A stretch of DNA of 64,000 nucleotides. Source: Datisca glomerata. Taxonomy: Eukaryota; Streptophyta; Magnoliopsida; Cucurbitales; Datiscaceae. The position numbers were made by a program, and so were the translations under genes. Positions 23,054-34,480 of this stretch are shown piece after piece. The stretch lies in NCBI GenBank assembly GCA_003255025.1, contig QANY01013442.1:62001-126000 (forward strand). The letters run 5' to 3'. The notes beneath the pieces are model-generated. The model was not told where the DNA came from. It ran no database searches and was given only the letters and a program-made list of their open reading frames with translations. Position 1 is the first letter of the stretch. Each line of letters starts with the position of its first letter.

Positions 23054-25980
23054 TAAAATGTCTAAAATATTAAAATTTCTTTGTTTGGTAAGTATTACAT
23101 TGTTAGTATTATGGAAGGAGATGTTTTAAAATTATTATCAAATTTGTAATGTCACTCTTTTCGATAAAAGTTATTGAGATGAGAAATATGAGAAAAAGGA
23201 TAAATTAAGTAAAATAAATATAAGTTATTTATAAACATCGTGGAAATCTACATGCCCTCCAATTTTGGAGGGTTTCAAATACCCTATAAATCAAGAATTT
23301 TAGATTTCGGTCATCTAAATCCACTTCAAATTTTTGCAACCAAATGAAACTATCTTCTAATTTTCCACTCATTTGGGCAACATTCCCCCACAACAAACGC
23401 AGCCTTAGTAAAATGTTCTTACCCATATCACGCAGCTAAATTTCTTTGGCATTCAAGTATAAAAAGAATAAAAAATGCCAAAGGTTCAAACAGATAGATT
23501 GCACACAGATTTTTTTAAATTAAATTAAAACTCAAATTAAAATTATTAATAACTAAAAAAACACTAAATAAACTAATATACCCTAAAAGCTAAAAAACTC
23601 AAAAAATACCCAAATCCCTAAATTTCCCCTTCCCCTTCCGGACGCCATCTCTGCGACCCACCCCTTCCGCGGAGCACAACTTTTGCATACGTATCGAACT
23701 CTTTTACTGATAAACGGTCACAGACAGTAAAAATTCATGTGGTACAAAAAGTAATCCTTAGCTTACTTGTATATCTGAAAACCTACTTCAAATATAGGGA
23801 ATGTATAATTTCAACAAAAAAGGCATTGCCAAAATTTGCCGTTAATCTCAAAGTAGTGTTATTGAAAAGTTAATGCCAAATTAATACATGACAAATCTGG
23901 ATTCATCCATCTGCAACATTTTCCATCACAATTATCAACATCAATAGAGCACGTATATTACCAGATTATGTACTTTGAAGTTGTCTAATGCATGGAGTAT
24001 TTGTTGGTTTCTTCCTTTTTAGTTCTCAATACTAGTATAAATCCACAGAGACCCAGTGCAACTTGAAGTACTTGGATACTAGTTTCTGCCAAATCATTCA
24101 TTAAAAAAATTATGTTACGCGGAGGGGGTGAGTCGTGGGGACAAATGCACTTTGACAAAATAAATAAATAAATATCAATAATGCTAAAATCAATAGGACT
24201 AAAAATATTTTTTATTAATAACAATGAGTCTATTTTTAAAATTAAGTTAAAATTAATCTCCTCAAAACAAAAAAGTTTAAAGGTACACATATTCTTTGAT
24301 TTACAATAGAAATATAGTATACTACGCTTGGGGAAGTACAAATATCAGCCTAAAAATTATTTTAATAAAATACTCGATATGCTATCACATAAATCATGCG
24401 ATACTTTTATATAGAAATTAATAGAATTATTAGTCATACTAGGTTTCATATAAAGTAGAATTGCTTGGCTCACCTTTACAATGTTCTCAAAATACTCATG
24501 TAGCAAGATTCTTTACACAAAATTTGTATTTCCTCCAACTTTTTTTACGTAGCTTACATATATGGTAAAAGATAAGACAACAAATAAATACTCAAGGCTC
24601 TTATAAGAAAGGGGAATTAAAAAAGTTCAGTCATGGAGTGCATTAAAAAAGAATAGACAAATACGAGAAAGTAGTAACAGTGAGAAAAAAACAAAAAAAA
24701 AGATTGATATGGTAGCCTACATAAATTTACATGAATGTCGAAACTGTTGATAATGTAAATAACTACTATCAACAAGAATTTATCAATATATTGTTACCAA
24801 ATGGAGTACCTCTTTATAGATTAGTCCTAAGAAAATGGTCAAATTATGTTCTTGAGAATTTTAGACCCATCCAATGGTCTTTGTAATGGGACCAAAATAT
24901 GTTGCCGTAAATTTTAAAATCATGTCATCCATGCTAAAATAACGATGGACAATATACTGATAAAAATATTTCCATTTCACATATCTCATTAAGTCATGCA
25001 AGTGATGAAGGCATCTGTTTCAAATTTGAAAGGAAGTAGTTTCTAGTAAATCTTTGTTTTTGCAATTACCATCAATAAGGCATAGAGGCAGAGTATAATA
25101 CCTTATGTTGGAGAGTATCTCCCTCAACACGTGTTCTCTCATGGACAATTATACATAACACTTTCAAAAGGAATTCCAATTGAGACATAAAGACTTTAAT
25201 AGAATCAGGGGATAGCAATTTATATAAAAAATATTGTATAGAAAGAAGTGCTCATACAATAAGATGTTCTCGGACCATTTTATCTATCTGTGATATCTTG
25301 ATTTTTTAAAATGTCTTTCAAGATATTATATTTAATAATAAATAATTAAGTATTCATTTCTCATAAATATCCACAATAGTATTTAATTACTCTCAATAAT
25401 TTATCCTAAATTAATTAACCTGACATTATTTATAATATATATTTAGACACAAAAATTTAATTTTGGAAAACCTAATTTAATAGTTTGAATTCTTTTTATA
25501 AAAAATTGATTTGTCATAGTGAGTAGTAGAAATTAATAAGTTTAAATGACTGAATTCAATATATATAAGGTTTGTATTTATCTGTAAGATATATTAATAA
25601 TATATTAAGACAACATGGACAGAAGTAATTCTGTAGCCGATTTTACCTAAGTTAAGTTACTATTCTAATACCACATTTATTATTTAATATATCTAAGTGT
25701 GACTGTTGACACGTATACTTACATATAAATATTATGTGTGAAAGTATATTTTTGAACTTTGACTTTTTACCTTCGTATTATATTTTATTTTTATCACAAA
25801 GAATGTATTTTTTATTTATTCTTATTGGTACATATTTTAATGCAAAGAATCCCAGCAATTAAATTTCGGTAATTTATCACCAGCTTGATACTTCAATTTA
25901 GTATAAATAACATTAAACTATACAACACAATAATATATTATATTACATTCAACGCACTTGTTACATAATTAGTATATAGA
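23054..25980. other. Intergenic stretch without supported genes
   Basis: AT-rich sequence with scattered short open frames and no recognisable domain on either strand. A TATA-like GTATAAATAAC at about 25900 precedes the coding relic at 25981. Confidence 0.45.
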
Positions 25981-26340
25981 TGATGAAGATTAAAGAGGAG
26001 TTGAAGGAGTTCAACTCTTCCTACACAGTTTTTGTATGCAAAAAACAAAAATCAGCTGTTGCAGAGTTCGGTAGCTAGGTGGGCTTTCTGGGGATACTTC
26101 AATATTGGAGGGATACTACTTTGTCATCGAGAAAATTACTACTGGAGATCAACTTGGCAACGTGTAAGCGAAGCTGCTTAAGAAAATTAGTGAAGTCCAT
26201 GCAGACAACTGTTTATATTTCTAGCCTTAGCTCCTCGATGAGTCAATTAGCAGCCATTTATTCGAGGTCTAAAGTTGACATCTTACTTTAAAATCAAGGA
26301 TGTAGCTGAATATCTTCTTATTTTCAATTATTTCTTAGTT
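25981..26340 (+). pseudogene. Unrecognised coding relic
   Basis: An ATG at 25981 opens a 32-codon frame (MMKIKEELKEFNSSYTVFVC...) that stops at 26077. Coding-like text then continues in other frames: GDTSILEGYYFVIEKITTGD, AKLLKKISEVHADNCLYF, SQLAAIYSRSKV and FKIKDVAEYLL. The composition and order look like one decayed protein broken by frameshifts and stops. I do not recognise the family. A TATA-like motif lies about 80 bp upstream. It could be coincidental, and a translated search in three frames would settle it. Confidence 0.35.
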
Positions 26341-26371
26341 TTAATTACGCAAATGTAAACACCTTTTTGAG

Positions 26372-26372
<1 letters not shown>

Positions 26373-26408
<36 letters not shown>
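26373..26408. repeat. (TA)n microsatellite
   Basis: Eighteen uninterrupted TA dinucleotides, about 70 bp before the CACTA-like left end. Confidence 0.9.
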
Positions 26409-26411
<3 letters not shown>

Positions 26412-26494
26412 TACATTTCTCGTTGATTCCACCAAATATCTAATCAATGCCTCTTAATTTGCAGTAAGAATCATCCATCACTACTGCAAAAAAT

Positions 26495-26840
26495 GGGTTA
26501 GATGACGGGTAAAACCCGTCATTATAACCATATATTAACGGCTGATGGAATGTTATTTACCGGACTATCATTTTTAGTTATTTAAAAAAATCATCATTAT
26601 AAAGTGGTACAATGACGAGGAATCCCCGTCAAAATAGGCCTGCCGTGAAAATGAGTTAATTGACGGGGATTCTCCATCCATAAAGGTTGCCGTGAAAATG
26701 AGTTAGTTGACGAGGAATCCACGTCAACAAAGGGTGCCATAAACTGGTATTATATGACTGGGATTTTCCGTCATCTAATGTACCGCGAAACATGTTAGAT
26801 AACGGGGATTCTCCATCATTAAAAGGTGCCAAAAATTACA
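26495..26840. repeat. CACTA subterminal repeats built on GACGGG and GACGAGGA
   Basis: Variants of GATGACGGGTAAAACCCGTC, TGACGAGGAATCCCCGTCA and TTGACGGGGATTCTCC recur six or seven times at about 60-bp spacing, interleaved with TGCCGTGAAAATGAGTTA. Many are short palindromes, as expected for the subterminal zone of a CACTA element. Confidence 0.8.
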
Positions 26841-27066
26841 AAAAAACTGTCATCGAATGGTAAAAACTGCCTTCCAATGATAATTTACACACACGAACAA
26901 TCACAAAGCGAGTAATTATTTAAATGAAAACTTCTACTCATCATCTAAGATAATGATAGAATGAGAAGAAATATAATTGCATTCTAATTCATGAACACAG
27001 ATTATCATACAAATTCAATAAAAATAAAGAAAACCCACATAAGATTATAGTAAGAAAAGATCATAC

Positions 27067-27202
27067 AAGGCAAATCCCAAGGCTTCCACTTGTAGAAATC
27101 CACTTCAAGGATGGATTTAACAAGAGAGTCACTGTCGAGCAACTTTTTCTTCAAGAAGTGGCTGACCAGCTTCTTATCAGTTGGATGGAATTGGTATCCC
27201 AT
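27067..27202 (-). pseudogene. Captured first exon of a NAC transcription factor gene
   Basis: The minus strand encodes 45 codons plus one base: MGYQFHPTDKKLV, FLKKKLLDSDSLV and ILEVDFYKWKPWDLP. This is the start of the NAC DNA-binding domain (subdomains A and B: GFRFHPTDEELV and the PWDLP block). The exon ends at a GTATGA donor after PWDLP, the usual place and phase of NAC intron 1. Charged residues of subdomain A are altered (EE replaced by KK). The remaining NAC subdomains are not found in the 590 bp up to the element end, so this is only a fragment, not a gene. It probably reached here by capture into the surrounding CACTA-like element. Confidence 0.78.
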
Positions 27203-30200
27203 TGTGTTTGAATCGAATTACATTGTTTTTCCTACTTTTCCAATCTCAATCACATTCAATTTCTAATTATATCAGCATTGAACAGAGTAAAGTTATGAAA
27301 GTAGAAATCGACATTAAATACTTGAAGTGGAACATCACACCTTCTAAAACTAAAAGCCATTGTCAAACAGATCCAGCAAAGTCGCCAGTTTCCTTTAAAC
27401 AATCATTTTCATAACTCCAAAAACCAAGAATAAACCTTCATATGCGTAGCTAACACTACCCCCAAAAACCAACAAAAACAAAGCAAGAAAGAAAAAGAAA
27501 TAAAACCCCAACACCACCTTCTCCACGACCACAAATTCAACTCAAAGAATTAAATCTGATAAAGGTCAAAAGTAAAGCAAAAATAGATGAAAGTACAATT
27601 TCTATTGACAGTCTAAACTCTTTAGCAATTATAAAATGAAAAGGTTTATGTAAAGGAAAGCTTTTACAAACCTTGGATAAGCTATATACTAACTCTTAAC
27701 ACTACTTGTCTACATCACTGCTCAAAATTTAGAAGCAAACATAGAACAAGCAGCCTTCATATAGGGAAGAAATCAACAAAAAAACAATGATCATCATCAG
27801 TGCTACTTTAAAAGAAAAAATGCGCACACGACGGATAATAATATAACTTGCAAGAAGAAAAAGAATTTAAAGAAAGAACAATACCATAGTACAAATAATA
27901 GTGATACTTAATATTAGCTATAACCTCTACCAGAACACATGGTTATTTAAAAAGACAAGAAAAAAAAACTCAAATAAAAATGTAAACTAGTGCATGGGTA
28001 ACTAAAGTTGCAAAACAATTAGGTGTTGACAAATCAACAAGTTTTAGAAAAGCTGTGTGAAACAATATGCAGCATCATCCACGCAAACACAAAACTTAAA
28101 TAATGATAATAAGGTACGTAATTCTTTAGCCACAGAAACTGCACTATTGGCAGTGTCCTTATTTATAAAAAAACTTGCTCTAGATGAACTCTTATTATTG
28201 GTTGTGCAATAGGTAAAAATAAAACAAATAAGGCTTACAAGGTAAATTAATAGCATATTCTTCAATCACGTACACTAAGGCATAAATGCAATGATTTGTA
28301 ACTCATATTGAGAATAATATATATAAGAAAGAGATAAATGTATTAAAAGATAACAAAAACCCAGTTCCACAAGCAAGACTTAGCCTATGTTCTTTTTATT
28401 CAAGCCATTTGAATCCTTATCCAAACCAAAATTCACTATAAAGCAGCGAATTCAATTCATGCTAAATATATTTTTGGATAAGTAATACACAAATACTATT
28501 GTAGTGGCATGCAAAAAGTTCAGTTAGCATCAATAAATGATTAAATGGGTATAAAAAAACAAAGATTTACAACTAACATATATATGACATGTCCGTTCTA
28601 AGATTGTACATCCTTAATCATTGAATGAAGAGATAGTTTTCAAGCTTTTTAACAAGGGCTCACATAAGTTTTATCATCTCTCCTCTACATATATACAAAA
28701 TAAGAAGATAAACTCTCTACTAAATTGATACTACAATAGAGCACTGACCTGTTTGTTTGTAAAAATGAGGGCAATTGCACCCTTCAACTGTTCTTCCTGC
28801 CAAAGACTCAAAGTTATCAAGCTGAATTTATTATAATAATGAGGTTATATCACATGAGACTAATAAAAAAATGTAATATGAACGAAACAAGTATAAAAGT
28901 GGAGTAGACCTCCTGCTACCAAAAAAATATTGCGTGGTATGGGAGACTGAAGAAAATAGAGAAGCCAAAATCTTAAACTACACAAACAGGTCAAGAGGGA
29001 GTTGTTTACAACCTTACAGAGACTGGTGACTTGTGTTTCCACTTTACTAAAGTACAAATTGACCATAGATGAATCGACATAAAGCATCAAGAATTTAAGG
29101 CCAATATTTTGTTGAAGTTTTCCTCACGACAAAACTTCCTAGAATTTGCATATTAGACCCACCTTCATCTATATTTCAAGATGTTTGATAAAAAATACCT
29201 AGCTCGTCTAATAAAAACAAGGAGATCAACAAATAATTTTACCAAGTTCATTAATCAACTTAGTCAAATCCTTTGTTTGGGTAACCATGGGTGTCATGGG
29301 CTTGCATCCGACTAATCCCATGAAACTCATGTGCCCTTAGAAGTTTTCCTACATGAGTCAGAGTAAATCACTGGCTTTAACACCAGTGGGCAATGGCCCA
29401 AGGAATTTACATCTAAGAGAATTTGAACAAAGGACCTAGAAGGAATTAAACCTACAAGTCCAAGTTATTCACCACTTAGCTAAATCCAATGGGGTTCAAA
29501 TGCCAAATGCCAAATTACTTCTTAATTCTAACATGATGACACCCAAAATTGTACCTCTAGGATTGCATGGAACTCCTATTTTGCTATCACCAACCTATCA
29601 GTATCACTTGAATCAACGACGCAGATTATCGCTTGAGTATTTGGAAAATAGCACCTCCAATAAGGCATGTGTAGAGTAAAACCTAATGATTAAGTACCTG
29701 AAAAAAAATAAAAATAAAATAAAAACATAAAGTTTTGAATACGACTGAGACATAATAAGCCAGAAATACTCAAGAATTATCAAACTATCTCTCAAAACAG
29801 ATGGATTATAAAGCCTAATTGATATGCACATGCGATGATATTACAATAAATCAAATTTCAGGTTCCAAATCCTCTTCTGTTTAGTTTTGTTATTGCAGTG
29901 TCCACTGTCTAGAGATTGAACTCAAACACACGACCTAAAACAACAATATCAAATTGACATGGCCTAATGTATAAACTCAAACATGCCCTAAGAAATAAGA
30001 ACAATTATAATATTATCTAGTACTATATATATATATATATATTAACAATCATGTAAGCTTGCCAACGTAATGTAGCAGATCTTCAGAAATACGGTGTTGC
30101 ATTTAATCAAGGAAAAAACAATCTGAACATGAATTTCTTGAAAGTAAGCATCCAACTGAGCACTAATTCATACAAATAAGGAAAATTTGTAACATAGAGT

Positions 30201-31180
30201 TGTATTCTTCTTAAACGATTCATCCTAGAAGGTGTGGAATAATGCACAAATCCTGTAGTGCTTATCGATATGCAGCATTTTACTTTGACACCACTACAAC
30301 AGCTAAAAGTTTTCCAAGCTCAAGAGCTAAAAAGAGCTAAAATTTGTTCTACGCATAGTATTTCTACCAAAAAATTAATATCCTGCCGTTTAACAATTGA
30401 AAACAAGATTACCTGATACTTATATGTCGATCTGTATAAACGAACAATAGAATGTTGTCAATGACATAGTATTTTAGAAAACATTTGAATAGCATAAATG
30501 GAGCAAAAAAGTTCCTGCTACTATAATTGACAAAAAGTAAAAACTTCAAGAGTAGTCATAACCATTAGACAATTAAGTTTTTCTCTTAAAGCAAAATCAT
30601 AAAATAACGCCATAATCTTTCATGAGTTGGAAAAAAAAAGGAGAGAACAGGTTGAATCAGGATTACTTTAAAGTAATCAGAACATAGAGAGAGGGAGAAT
30701 GAGTTTAAGAGCTCATGAATTTGAGATAGATAGAGGGTAAGAAAAGAAGGGAGGTGAAATAGAACAAACCCTAGGTTCTCAAATACCCATTCTCTTTGCT
30801 GAATAGAGGCTAAGGAAGAAAAATACACAAATAGAGAAACGCACCATCAGCTCAATAAAGCTGAGAAGAAGAAATTATGGAAACGACAGGAGAAGAGCCG
30901 ACAGCTCAATCGCGCGGTGGCCAACCCATTTTTCAATCACTAGCTCAAATTTTAGGATGACAACTTTGCTCGACCCGAGTGGAAGCTTGCCGTGGAAGAT
31001 CATCGTAGAACCTCACCTTCAAAGCTCACCTGGAAGCCACCGTGATGCTTGCCTAACACGCGGTCTTCTCTTCGAAATCACCACTGTCAAAGAGAAAATA
31101 CACTATAAAGAGTAAAATTAGGGTGATGAATTAAATAGGATGAAATTTTTGTAAATAAAATAAACTTTGGGTAATAAGAA
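27203..31180. other. Interior of the CACTA-like element, no supported gene
   Basis: About 4 kb of AT-rich sequence with only short open frames and no recognised domain. It includes a TA microsatellite near 30023-30040. The right part (about 30600-31090), read on the minus strand, looks like the 5' end of a transcript with pyrimidine-rich leader, but no exon is identifiable. Confidence 0.45.
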
Positions 31181-31187
31181 AGTTTTT

Positions 31188-33475
31188 TTATACTATAGAA
31201 CTATGACATGTGTTTTTCATATCAGCGGATGCAATAAGCATGTCATCCACATATAACAACAAGAAAATTCTTGTTCTATTGTCTTTCCATTTATAATAAA
31301 CACAACTATCATACAAACTTCTGTGAAAGTTATTTTTAATCATGAAATTATCAAACCTGAGGTACCATTGTCTTGGAGACTGTTTCAAACCATAGAGAGA
31401 TTTATTGAGTAAACAAACTTTCTGCTTTTCACCTCTGCTTATAAAATCTTTTGGTTGAGACATACAAATCTTTTCTTCAAGATTTCCATGAAGAAATGTT
31501 GTCTTAACATCTAGTTGCTCAAGCTCCATGTCAAAGTGAACAACTAATACTAAGAGTACTCTAATAGAAGTGTGCTCAACCATTAGAGAGTAAATCTCAT
31601 TGTAATCAATTCTCTCTCTCTAAGTGAAGCCATTTGCAACCAAACTAGCTTTGAAAATAGGTTGTCTTAGGTTCAAGACGTTCTCTTTCCTCTTGAATAC
31701 CCACTTATAGCCCACTTCTTTTGCTTGGGTGGTTTTTCTACAAGAGTCCAGGTTTGGTTCTTTTCCAGAGACCTTAGTTCTTCCTTCATTGCCTCTAGCC
31801 AACTCTTTCCATGTTTTCTAGATACAACTTCTTTGTAGCTTTTAGGTTCTGAGTCATCTATTTCTGAAGCCACTGATAGAGCAAATGAGATAAGGTTAAC
31901 ATACCTAAATCTATTTGGTGCTTTATGCTCTCTCCTTGCTCTATCTCTAACAAGTTTATAGTTTCTGAGTTCAGGTTCGTCCTCATGTTCTTCTCCAAAA
32001 TCAGAGTTTTCTTCAGTTTGATGCATAACATATTGTGTTAGATCAAATTCTACCTTGCTCCTAGACTCCACTTCAATCTCAGTTTTGTCACTTGAATGCT
32101 GTAAATTGACATCTAATGGCTCATACTATTTTTTGAACATTTCAGTCTCCTTGAATACTACATCTCTGCTTATGAAAGTTTTTGAAACACTTCCATCTTG
32201 ATACCACAACTTATATCCTTTAATTCTATCTAGATAACCTTGAAACATACACTTTCTAGCTCTTACTTCTAGCTTATCCTGTCTGATGTATGCATAAGCC
32301 ACACATAAAAAACTCCTAAGTGATCATACTGTGGGGCATGTCCACTCCACATTCCCTCTGGTGTCTTGAAACCGATTGCAGCAGATGGACTTTCGTTCAC
32401 TAAATAGACTGTTGTATTCTCTACCTCTCCCCAAAATTTCTTTGGGAGATTAGCACTTGACATCATGCAACTTACTCTTTCTAGTAAGGTCCTATTCATT
32501 CTTTCAACTGGACCATTTTGATGGGAAGTATTTGCTACTGTTCTGTGTCTTACTATTCCGTGTTATTTACAAAAATTTTGAAATTCATTGCTGTAATACT
32601 CAAGTCCATTATCAGTTATAAGCTTTTTAACTTTCTTACCTGTCTGAAGTTCAACCATCTTTTTCAATCATTGAACTTCTGTAAGGCTTCATTTTTAGTC
32701 TTTAGAATGTACAACCATACCTTCCTTGATTTCAATAAAGGTGATGTAATACTTTCCACCACCAAGAGTTTCTGTCATTGATGGCGCCCAAAGATCATAA
32801 TGTATATAGATTAGAGCTTATTTGGTTTTATTTACAGAATTATTGAATTTTAACCTACAGGTTTTACCATACACACAATGTTCACAAAATTCAAGCTTGT
32901 CTAGCTTATCACTACACAATAGTCCCTGCTTGTCTAGTTCATTCAGCCCTCTTTTTGAAACATGTGCTAATCTGAGATGCCACAGTTTTGATTTTTCAAA
33001 ACTAGTGATAGATGTTGTTGCTGCCACCCCAACCACTGTGCTATCTAGCAGAGTATACATACCATTTTCTCTAATACCCTTCATTATTACTAGGGAACTT
33101 TTCATGATCTTAAGAACTCCACCTTCTGCCTTATAAGAGTAACCTAATTCATCAAATACCCCAAGTGAGATGAGGTTCGTCTTCAGCTCAGGTATGTACC
33201 TCACATCTGGTAAAAGTCTCTCAATGCCATCATTGGTTTTAATTCTGATTGTTCTAATTCATGCTACCTTGCATGGTTTGTTGTTTCCTAGCAGTACTTG
33301 ACCATCATCTATGGCTTTATAATTCTCAAACCAGCCTTGATTGGGTGTCATATGAAATGAAAAACCACAATCTAAAATTCATTGTTTATTGGAATTCATG
33401 GTAGTAACAGCTAACACATCTGCACTCTCATAGACTTCTTCAACAGCTACTTCATCACCTCTATCGGCTTCATTT
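31188..33475 (-). pseudogene. Ty1/copia pol remnant (protease to RT), minus strand
   Basis: Reading from high to low coordinates gives a protease remnant (ILDCGFSFHMTPN, with Cys where the active-site DSG has Ser), YIPELKTNLISLG, the pre-integrase block (LWHLRLAHVSKRGLNEL, CEHCVYGKTCR), integrase (TSHQNGPVERMNRTLLERV) and the RT start. The RT contains SLEKNQTWTLVEKPPKQK, QLDVKTTFLHGNLEE, LYGLKQSPRQWYLRFD and LLLYVDDMLIASADMKN. Stops and at least one frameshift (around 31680-31800) break it. It ends just after YVDD, and the rest of RT and RNase H are absent. The break coincides with the supposed right edge of the CACTA-like element. Gag is missing upstream, replaced by the minisatellite. Confidence 0.88.
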
Positions 33476-33510
33476 TCTTTATTCTTCTACTTCCACTTTG
33501 GAACAACAAG

Positions 33511-34030
33511 AAGAGGAGCGGCGAGAAGAGGAGCGGCGAGAAGAGGAGCGGCGAGAAGAGGAGCGGCGAGAAGAGGAGCGGCGAGAAGAGGAGCGGCGAG
33601 AAGAGGAGCGGCGAGAAGAGGAGCGGCGAGAAGAGGAGCGGCGAGAAGAGGAGCGGCGAGAAGAGGAGCGGCGAGAAGAGGAGCGGCGAGAAGAGGAGCG
33701 GCGAGAAGAGGAGCGGCCAGAAGAGGAGCGGCCAGAAGAGGAGCGGCCAGAAGAGGAGCGGCCAGAAGAGGAACGGCCAGAAGAGGAACGGCCAGAAGTG
33801 GAACGGCCAGAAGAGGAACGGCCAGAAGAGGAACCGCCAGAAGAGGAACCGCCAGAAGAGGAACGCCAAGAAGAGGAACGGCCAGAAGAGGAACGGCCAG
33901 AAGAGGAACCGCAAGAAGAAGAACCGCAAGAAGAAGAACGCAAGAAGAAGAACCGCAAGAAGAAGAACGCAAGAAGAAGAACCGCAAGAAGAAGAACGCA
34001 AGAAGAAGAACCGCAAGAAGAAGAACGCAA
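33511..34030. repeat. 15-bp minisatellite replacing copia gag
   Basis: About 35 units of 15 bp. Thirteen consecutive identical copies of AAGAGGAGCGGCGAG occupy 33511-33705. Four AAGAGGAGCGGCCAG units follow (33706-33765), then AAGAGGAACGGCCAG and AAGAGGAACCGCCAG variants. At the right end 15-bp AAGAAGAACCGCAAG alternates with 14-bp AAGAAGAACGCAAG. The array lies exactly between an LTR end and the protease region of the minus-strand copia remnant. Because the unit is a multiple of three, several frames stay open on both strands (E/R-rich on plus; S/R, L/F/W or L/A/P-rich on minus). These are not evidence of a gene. Confidence 0.95.
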
Positions 34031-34480
34031 TGTTTTATCCTGATTCATCTTACCAAGAAGATAAGCCTACATCCAGTAGCCATTTGAGAGCCAATTTACT
34101 ATGTTCAAGTAAGGTTTTACAATGAGAAGAAAAGATAACAGAGAGTCACTCATGCACTGCTTTCTTTTCTCTCACTCATTCCATAGTACACACATCCTCC
34201 CCATTCCACTCCTCCTCTAATTGACTAATTATTCCTAATAACAGAAAAAAATTGTCTATTATTACATTGGAAGAATATTCCCTAGTTAGTTATTCCATAA
34301 CCACTCTTAGCTTGCCACGTGGACACACACATGTCCTTGACAACTCAATGAAGATGTAACATAACTAACCAGTGGAAGGTCAGCTTGATTGCTGAGTCAT
34401 ATGGTCTATACATACAAACTAGTAAGAAAATTACATTAATGGATAGCCTACACTCATGCCAGGCCACAAGACCCATAAGT
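34031..34480 (-). mobile_element. Copia LTR remnant, minus strand
   Basis: On the minus strand this stretch ends with CTACTGGATGTAGGC and GAATCAGGATAAAACA, wording typical of the R/U5 part of Tork/TNT-like copia LTRs, immediately before the minisatellite. It is AT-rich, lacks coding signal, and lies in the position and orientation of the 5' LTR of the copia remnant. The outer boundary is not defined. It contains a perfect G-box, CACGTG, at 34316-34321. Confidence 0.6.

Larger units (their letters stand above)
26479..31195. mobile_element. CACTA-like element, right end uncertain
   Basis: The left end is CACTACTGCAAAAAATGGG, followed by subterminal repeats. No perfect inverted partner was found on the right. 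The best candidate is TTTTTTTATACTATAG near 31182-31197, where the copia remnant resumes, but it is weakly matched and no 3-bp duplication (CAT on the left) is visible. No transposase is seen. The interior carries a captured NAC exon on the minus strand and, towards the right, sequence resembling a transcript leader (ACCCTAGGTTCTC and CT-rich stretches on either strand). The left end is well supported; the extent is an inference. Confidence 0.6.

Noticed and set aside
28498..28510. ATTGTAGTG as the right end of the 26479 CACTA-like element
   Set aside because: Its inverted sequence does not match CACTACTGCAAAAAATGGG beyond the first six bases, and the flank GCA does not repeat the left CAT.
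30291..30310. CACTACAACAGC as another CACTA terminus
   Set aside because: No subterminal repeats follow, and no inverted partner or 3-bp duplication was found.
33498..34043. 181-codon E/R-rich open frame on the plus strand as a gene
   Set aside because: It consists only of the 15-bp minisatellite; frames on both strands are open for the same reason, and it lies in a retrotransposon remnant.
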